From assembly GCA_964566175.1 (NCBI GenBank), contig CAZMHU010000003.1, forward strand, positions 1-64,000: 64,000 nucleotides of DNA, written 5' to 3'. Below are positions 58,795 to 64,000 of the stretch, one piece after another (the stretch's first letter is position 1; each line of letters opens with the position of its first letter). Source of the stretch: SIG589 sp964566175. Its GTDB lineage: Bacteria > Bacillota > Clostridia > Oscillospirales > Acutalibacteraceae. Position numbers and translations under genes: made by a program. The notes under the pieces are model-generated. The model was not told the DNA's origin, did not search any database, and saw only the letters and a list, made by a program, of their open reading frames with translations.

Positions 58795-61033
58795 AAATAT
58801 ACACATTGACAGATTTGGAAAACTGTGCGATTTTTCGCTCGATTTTTCGAAAGGTTTTAATCTTATATTCGGCAACAATGAAGATGGCAAAACCACGATT
58901 ATGAGTTTTATCCGCCTTATGTTTTACGGTAGCGGAAAGCAAAAAGACGACCTAACCGTTAATCTTCGCAAGCGCTACGATCCTCTCGACGGCGAAAAAA
59001 TGGGCGGCAGTATAACCTTTTCGCACGACGGCAAAAACTATTGTCTTCAAAAACTTTTCGGAAAAACCAAAAAAAGCGATAAAACCGTGCTCACCGACCT
59101 CTCGCTCGGCAAAATTATCAAATTGCCGTCTGACAAGGACGTTGGAGAGATGTTTTTCGGTCTCAGTGCAGGCGCGTTTGAGCGCAGTATATATATAGGA
59201 AGTCTGCCACCGGCTTCCGACGGTGGCTCGGAAGAACTGTCCGACAAGCTTGCCGCTGCCGCCGGCACGGGAGAAACCGCCGACGGATATGAACAAATCA
59301 AAAGCCGACTTGATAAAGCACTCGGCAGTATACGGACACCGAGAAAAGTAGGTACGGCAGACCGTATTGAAACGGAAATCTCAGGACTCAACGGCAAACT
59401 CGAAATCGCCAAAGAAACCGAACAAAAACGTCTTGCCGCCGAGCAACAACTAACAGAAACCGAAAAAAATATTGACTATTTCACAAAGCAATGTGCCGAA
59501 CTGGAAGAAAGAGCAAAAAAGCAAAAAGCAACAAAGGAAAAAGCCGCACTTCTTGCCGAACGTTCTCTGCGCGAAAAACAAAAGAAACTGCTTGCCGAAA
59601 TAGGAACGGTCACACCCGAGGAATGCGACAACACACTTTCTCTTTTGCAAGAGCGCGCCCTTCTTTTGGCAACTTTAAATGCGACACAACCCATATCGCT
59701 TGACGATATCAACCAAGACGATACCACCGAAAGAACACTCGACGACACGCAAAACCGAATAGCAACCCTCGGGAAAGAACTTTCCGCATTGACGGAAAAA
59801 ATATCCATTTCGGAAGAAAAACTAGAAAACGCCGAAAAAAGCAAATCGGCAAACAGCGCTCTGCTGTTTGCCGCCGCGGGAATATTTGCGGCAACGGGTA
59901 TTGTCGGAAGTGTTTTCCTGTTTCATTTTCTTTTTCTTTTAATTCCCTCAGTCGTTTTGACGGCAGCGGCATTTTTATCGGCATCAAAACAAAAAACCGC
60001 CCTCAAGGCAAAAGAAAAACTGCGTTCCGAACTTTTATCGCTCAAAGAACAAAAGACAAAACTCGAAGGTGAAAAAAACAAAGCCGAAACGTTTTTTGCT
60101 GTTTTAAACGAGCGACTGTCTAATAAAAACGCGGAAAACGAGAGAAAAGTAAAGAAACATGCCGAACAATCGAAAAAAATTTCCGAAGATAAAGCAAAAA
60201 TCGAACACATAGACTCCCTGCTCTCAAAATCACCTGTAAAAACCAAGGAAAGCGCAAATTATATGCTATCGCTTTTTAGAGAACTCGACACTCTCAAGGC
60301 AAAACATTCCGCCGGTACGTTTTGCGACCTTGACGACGACGCTCTTGAACGGCGCATTGCCCTTTGTCCCGACGATAGTAACACCGACGAATGTTCCGAA
60401 GAAGAACTTCTGAGGCAACTCGATAACACAAAGAAACGAACAAACGAACTTCATGAGCAACTGGCAAGTTATCAAACATACTGCAAAACCGCTTTTTCAA
60501 ACGACCCCGGTGTTTCGGTAATCGAGAGAGAAATTTTGGAAAAGAGAGAACTGCTTTCTCGGCTTGATGCACATTTTGCGGCTCTGAACATCGCAAAAGA
60601 GGTGCTCTCGGAGGCATATGACGAAATGCGCCAGACCTTTGCACCGGAACTCAACCGACTGACAGGTGAGATTTTTTCCGCTCTGTCCGACAACAAATAT
60701 TCCGGTGTTACGGTTTCAAACGAACTCGCTCTTGCAGTGAAAGAAAAAGGCTCTCCTGTTCCGATGGAGAGCGGATATTTAAGTGCGGGAAGTCACGACC
60801 AGGCAGAACTCAGCCTTCGCCTTGCCATTGCAAAACTGACGGCAGGCGATACCGCTCTTCCGCTGTTACTCGACGATGTGCTTTGCCAATATGATGACGG
60901 CAGAACCGAAACCGCTCTCAACTTTCTTGCCGACTATGCCGAAAACACGCAGGTTCTGTTCTTTACCTGTCACGGCAGTATCAAAGCGCTTGCAAATGAC
61001 AAAGGCACGGTTATTTCCCTTTTAAAAAATTAA
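58784..61033 (+). CDS. yhaN: Rad50/SbcC-like ATPase with central membrane hairpin (YhaN type)
   Basis: A 749-aa SMC-like AAA ATPase. The N terminus has FGNNEDGKTTIMSF (Walker A, about 29-42); the C terminus has the signature LSAGSHDQAELSLRLAIAKL and Walker B LLLDDVL. Between lie two coiled-coil arms (about 195-355 and 400-600). Where SbcC has a CxxC zinc hook, this protein has two hydrophobic spans (about 358-400), which would tie the arms to the membrane. TTG 58784 is chosen because GGGAGG lies 9 nt upstream and no ATG fits. Confidence 0.87.
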   Translation: MIIENIHIDRFGKLCDFSLDFSKGFNLIFGNNEDGKTTIMSFIRLMFYGSGKQKDDLTVNLRKRYDPLDGEKMGGSITFSHDGKNYCLQKLFGKTKKSDKTVLTDLSLGKIIKLPSDKDVGEMFFGLSAGAFERSIYIGSLPPASDGGSEELSDKLAAAAGTGETADGYEQIKSRLDKALGSIRTPRKVGTADRIETEISGLNGKLEIAKETEQKRLAAEQQLTETEKNIDYFTKQCAELEERAKKQKATKEKAALLAERSLREKQKKLLAEIGTVTPEECDNTLSLLQERALLLATLNATQPISLDDINQDDTTERTLDDTQNRIATLGKELSALTEKISISEEKLENAEKSKSANSALLFAAAGIFAATGIVGSVFLFHFLFLLIPSVVLTAAAFLSASKQKTALKAKEKLRSELLSLKEQKTKLEGEKNKAETFFAVLNERLSNKNAENERKVKKHAEQSKKISEDKAKIEHIDSLLSKSPVKTKESANYMLSLFRELDTLKAKHSAGTFCDLDDDALERRIALCPDDSNTDECSEEELLRQLDNTKKRTNELHEQLASYQTYCKTAFSNDPGVSVIEREILEKRELLSRLDAHFAALNIAKEVLSEAYDEMRQTFAPELNRLTGEIFSALSDNKYSGVTVSNELALAVKEKGSPVPMESGYLSAGSHDQAELSLRLAIAKLTAGDTALPLLLDDVLCQYDDGRTETALNFLADYAENTQVLFFTCHGSIKALANDKGTVISLLKN

Positions 61034-61049
61034 CACTTATCACAAGCAA

Positions 61050-61087
61050 AATCTCCCGCGGCGGTTTCCGTCACGGGAGATTTTTTA
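61050..61087. terminator. Bidirectional terminator between yhaN and thrS
   Basis: AATCTCCCG/CGGGAGATT stem with A-run and T-run on the two sides; it can serve the converging genes. Confidence 0.8.
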
Positions 61088-61089
61088 TA

Positions 61090-63033
61090 TTACTTTATTT
61101 CCTTTTCGGCAATTTCTCTCAAAACATCGTTTAAGAACTCATCAACAGTCATACTGCCGAGGTCAACACCGCCTCTGCGGCGTACCGACAGTGTTCCGCT
61201 TTCTTCTTCCTTATCGCCGGCAACCAGCATATATGGAATTTTCGCAAGTTGTGCTTCGCGAATTTTAAAGCCGATTTTTTCGTTGCGGTCATCAAGTTCA
61301 ACACGCAGTCCGGCACGCTCAAGACGTTCGCGAACCTTCTGCATATAATCGTGATGACGGTCGGCAATCGGCAAAAGTTTAACCTGAACCGGAGCCAGCC
61401 ACATCGGGAACGCACCCGCATATTTTTCAATAAGCAACGCGAGTGTGCGCTCGTAACAGCCGATAGACGTGCGGTGAATGATATACGGATTTTTCTTTGT
61501 TCCGTCCTTATCGGTATATTCCATACCGAACTTCTCGGCAAGCATTTGGTCTATTTGAATTGTAATAAGAGTATCTTCCTTGCCGTGAACGTTCTTTATC
61601 TGAATGTCGAGTTTAGGGCCGTAGAAAGCCGCCTCGCCTACTCCGATTTTGTAGGGAATTTTAAGGTCATCAAGTATTGTCTTCATAACACCCTGTGCCT
61701 CGTCCCACTGCTCGGGAGTGCCGATATATTTTTCGCCATCATTCGGATCCCACTGTGAGAAACGGTATGAAACGTCTTCATAAAGTCCCAGTGTTTTGAG
61801 CATAAAGGTTGTAAGTTCCAAACAACCCTTAAACTCATCTTCAAGTTGGTCGGGACGGCACATAAGGTGACCCTCGGAAATGGTGAACTGACGCACACGG
61901 ATAAGTCCGTGCATTTCGCCGCTTGCCTCGTTTCTGAAGAGCGTCGATGTTTCGTTATATCTAAGCGGCAGGTCGCGGTAAGAACGCGGACGGTTTAAAT
62001 ATGCCTGATACTGGAACGGACAGGTCATAGGACGAAGCGCAAAACATTCCTTTGTTTCATCCTGCGGGTCGCCCAAAACAAACATTCCGTCAAGGTAATG
62101 ATCCCAGTGACCCGAAACCTTGTAAAGGTCGCTTTTTGCCATAAATGGTGTCTTGGTCAAAAGCCAACCGCGACGCTGTTCCTCATCCTCAACAAAGCGC
62201 TGTAAAAGTTGTATTATACGTGCGCCCTTCGGGAGCAGTATCGGCAAGCCTTGACCGATAAGATCGGAAGTTGTAAACAGTTCAAGTTCTCTGCCGAGTT
62301 TGTTATGGTCGCGCTTTTTAGCCTCTTCCAACTGTTGCAAATGGGCTTCGAGTTCGCTCGCTTTCGGGAAAGCCGTTCCGTATATGCGCTGTAACATTTT
62401 TTTGTTTGAGTCGCCACGCCAGTATGCACCGGTACAAGAGGTGAGTTTGACAGCCTTTACCCTACCGGTCGACATAAGATGGGGGCCGGCGCACAAATCA
62501 ACAAAATCGCCCTGTTTATAAAGGGTTATTTTCGCATCTGCGGACAAATCGTTTATGAGTTCCTGCTTATAGGGCTCTTCCCTGTCTTCAAACAATTCGA
62601 GCGCCTCACTACGGGAAACTTCAACACGCTCAAGCGGAATATCTTCCTTTATGATATTCTTAATTTCGTCTTCAAGTTCTTTAAGTTTTTCGGGGGTAAA
62701 CATTACCTCGCTGTCAAAATCGTAATAAAAACCGTTGTCGACAGAAGGGCCTATCGCGAGTTTAACATCGGGGTAAAGGCGCTTAACCGCCTGTGCCAAA
62801 ATATGGCTTGCGGTATGGCGATATGCCGAACGGCCGTATTCGTCCTCAAAGGTGAGTATCGCCAAGGTGCAGTCCTTTTCTATAGGTGTGCGCAAATCAC
62901 ACGCAACACCGTCAATCTCAACCGCACAGGCAGCCTTTGCAAGACCTGCGCCTATCGATGCGGCAACTTCCCAAGCGAACACTCCGTTTTCGAATTCGCG
63001 TGTTTCGCCGCCTTTAAGCGTAATTTTTACCAT
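61090..63033 (-). CDS. thrS: Threonyl-tRNA synthetase
   Basis: A 647-aa class II synthetase. It has an N-terminal TGS domain (1-62; VKITLKGGETREFENGV), an editing domain with HTASHILAQAVKRLYP and DLCAGPHL, a core with RPMTCPFQYQAYLNRPRSYRDLP, MHGLIRVRQFTISEGH and a C-terminal anticodon domain. Length is standard. ATG 63033 follows GGGAGG; the longer frame to 63120 would run into the T-box leader. Regulated by the T-box upstream. Confidence 0.97.
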   Translation of the reverse strand: MVKITLKGGETREFENGVFAWEVAASIGAGLAKAACAVEIDGVACDLRTPIEKDCTLAILTFEDEYGRSAYRHTASHILAQAVKRLYPDVKLAIGPSVDNGFYYDFDSEVMFTPEKLKELEDEIKNIIKEDIPLERVEVSRSEALELFEDREEPYKQELINDLSADAKITLYKQGDFVDLCAGPHLMSTGRVKAVKLTSCTGAYWRGDSNKKMLQRIYGTAFPKASELEAHLQQLEEAKKRDHNKLGRELELFTTSDLIGQGLPILLPKGARIIQLLQRFVEDEEQRRGWLLTKTPFMAKSDLYKVSGHWDHYLDGMFVLGDPQDETKECFALRPMTCPFQYQAYLNRPRSYRDLPLRYNETSTLFRNEASGEMHGLIRVRQFTISEGHLMCRPDQLEDEFKGCLELTTFMLKTLGLYEDVSYRFSQWDPNDGEKYIGTPEQWDEAQGVMKTILDDLKIPYKIGVGEAAFYGPKLDIQIKNVHGKEDTLITIQIDQMLAEKFGMEYTDKDGTKKNPYIIHRTSIGCYERTLALLIEKYAGAFPMWLAPVQVKLLPIADRHHDYMQKVRERLERAGLRVELDDRNEKIGFKIREAQLAKIPYMLVAGDKEEESGTLSVRRRGGVDLGSMTVDEFLNDVLREIAEKEIK

Positions 63034-63049
63034 TAAAAAATCCTCCCAA

Positions 63050-63288
63050 TAAAAAAATAAAACCTCACCCCAAAAAACTGGGATGAAGCATAAAACTCCA
63101 CGGTTCCACCCGTATTGCACAATACTGTGCCACTCTTTACCCCTTAACGCGGGAAACGACCCTGTTCACAGGGCACTCAGGGGTGGTGTTCACATTCGAG
63201 TCATACGCAGGACGGCTTTCAGCCGGTAACCGTCCCTCTCTTTGCGCATCGTCGGGCTACTGTCCCCGTCGGCGTTTTCAACATCTTT
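63050..63288 (-). promoter_or_regulatory. T-box riboswitch leader of thrS
   Basis: On the minus strand the leader shows GACAGTAG near its 5' end, AGAGAG, a GGTTAC Stem I tip, the specifier ACC (63187-63185) inside GAACACCACC, the T-box core GGGTGGAACCGTGG (63111-63098) and a terminator hairpin CTTCATCCCA/TGGGGTGAGG (63090-63062) followed by TTTTATTTTTTT. ACC is a threonine codon, matching the gene. Confidence 0.93.
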
Positions 63289-63317
63289 ATAATAATGCCA
63301 ATTCCCGAAAAAGTCAA
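63289..63317 (-). promoter_or_regulatory. Putative promoter of the T-box-thrS transcript
   Basis: TTGACT (63317-63312), 17 nt, TATTAT (63294-63289) on the minus strand. Confidence 0.65.
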
Positions 63318-63325
63318 GCCAATAG

Positions 63326-63354
63326 TTGAATGTTTTTTCTTTTTGTGTTAAAAT
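63326..63354 (+). promoter_or_regulatory. Putative promoter of pth
   Basis: TTGAAT (63326-63331), 17 nt, TAAAAT (63349-63354); back to back with the thrS promoter. Confidence 0.6.
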
Positions 63355-63380
63355 TAAGCCTTGTAGACAGAGGTGTTAAT

Positions 63381-63989
63381 ATGTTTTTCAAAAAAAATAA
63401 AGAGCAAAAAGGCTCTACTTTCGAGTTTGCCGTTGTCGGTCTCGGAAATCCGGGACGAGAATACGAGCAAACACGCCACAACGCAGGTTTTTTGACGCTA
63501 GACCGCTTTTGCGAAAAACAGGGTTGCAGTATCGAAAAATCAAAGTTTAAATCGCTTATGGGCGAATGTGTCATAAACGGAAAGCGGATTTTGCTTTTAA
63601 AACCGCAAACTTTTATGAACAGTTCGGGCGAAGCAGTGCGCGATGCCTGCAACTTTTATAAAATTTCGCCCGAGAAAACAATAATAATTTTTGACGATAT
63701 TTCGCTCCCCGTAGGCAAACTTCGCATAAAGCGCAAGGGTTCCGACGGCGGACACAACGGCATTAAAAGCATCATAAATCTTTGCGGAAGTGATGCTTTC
63801 CCCCGCATTAAGGTCGGCGTAGGCGAAAAACCGCATCCGGAATACGACCTTAAAGATTGGGTGCTTTCCCGCTTTACAAAACAGGAAAACGATGCTCTCT
63901 CGGCAGCACTTGACCACGGTGCAGAGGCTATTGAGTGTATTATAAGCGAAAGCATCGACAGTGCTATGAACAAATTCAGCAACCGTTAG
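63381..63989 (+). CDS. pth: Peptidyl-tRNA hydrolase
   Basis: A 202-aa Pth that recycles tRNA from dropped-off peptidyl-tRNA. Catalytic parts are complete: GLGNPGREYEQTRHNAGF (active His), KPQTFMNSSGEAV (Asn), IIFDDISLPVGKLRIK (Asp) and GGHNGIKSI. An N-terminal extension of about 14 residues rich in Lys precedes the usual start. ATG 63381 follows AGAGGTG; a longer frame from 63330 contains the promoter. The gene ends inside the window. Confidence 0.95.
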   Translation: MFFKKNKEQKGSTFEFAVVGLGNPGREYEQTRHNAGFLTLDRFCEKQGCSIEKSKFKSLMGECVINGKRILLLKPQTFMNSSGEAVRDACNFYKISPEKTIIIFDDISLPVGKLRIKRKGSDGGHNGIKSIINLCGSDAFPRIKVGVGEKPHPEYDLKDWVLSRFTKQENDALSAALDHGAEAIECIISESIDSAMNKFSNR

Positions 63990-64000
63990 TGCAGTGTGTA

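Noticed and set aside
57712..61033. Classical SbcCD or an anti-phage nuclease-ATPase system
   Set aside because: The ATPase lacks the zinc hook and matches the housekeeping YhaO/YhaN layout; no other defence genes are nearby.

Overview
This 64 kb window is chromosomal DNA of a low-to-mid GC, spore-former-type Firmicute, most likely a gut clostridium near the Oscillospirales/Ruminococcaceae (inference). Supporting signs are spoIID and spoIIE, an AbrB/SpoVT-type regulator with a zinc-ribbon tail, T-box leaders in front of hisS-aspS and thrS, an RqcH/NFACT protein, DUF951, UPF0291 and DUF1292 proteins, GGAGG-type ribosome sites and many SigA-type promoters with a 17-nt spacer. Almost every base is in a gene, and most genes are core genes. 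There is no phage, insertion sequence or CRISPR array.

Layout. 1-3018: a partial initiator tRNA and a zinc uptake operon (zur-znuA-znuC-znuB). 3.0-6.0 kb: an orphan RnfD-like membrane protein, SpoIID and an unknown membrane protein. 6.0-10.0 kb: an accessory island made of a 1028-aa secreted multimodular protein and a 43-aa acidic peptide, with related short repeats on both sides. 10.0-15.2 kb: glycolysis operon pgk-tpiA-gpmI, then manA-trmL. 15.3-18.7 kb: a membrane protein, spoIIE and a UPF0291 protein. 18.7-23.3 kb: DUF951-prfA-tsaC-coaE-M18 aminopeptidase-small membrane protein. 23.3-26.6 kb: xpaC-telA-lemA-TPM protein, a membrane/envelope operon. 26.7-30.4 kb: yhaM, a DUF1858 redox protein, trmK and rqcH. 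31.0-35.8 kb: an exopolysaccharide control set (CpsC, CpsD, CpsB, CapD-type dehydratase) and a cytidylate-kinase-like protein. 35.8-38 kb: serS and a GDPD-family phosphodiesterase.

38.1-44.7 kb is a cell-shape operon: lipid kinase, mreB, mreC, mreD, PBP2, minD and an mgsA-like gene. The minC, minE and rodA genes that often sit here in relatives are absent, and the MgsA-like protein lacks the catalytic aspartate. 44.7-48.2 kb is a T-box-controlled hisS-aspS operon whose specifier region reads GACAT, containing both an Asp and a His codon. 48.2-49.1 kb holds abrB, a 6S RNA and a DUF1292 protein. 49.1-53.4 kb has an SGNH esterase, an unknown protein, a polyprenyl-phosphate sugar transferase and a nucleotidyltransferase. 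53.4-57.6 kb has GTP-type PEP carboxykinase, a CorC/CNNM protein and a LUD protein. 57.6-61.1 kb has a Mre11/Rad50-like pair in which the Rad50-like arm carries a membrane hairpin. The window ends with T-box-thrS and divergent pth.

All identifications come from reading the protein and DNA by eye. No database search was run. Promoters and terminators are pattern matches.
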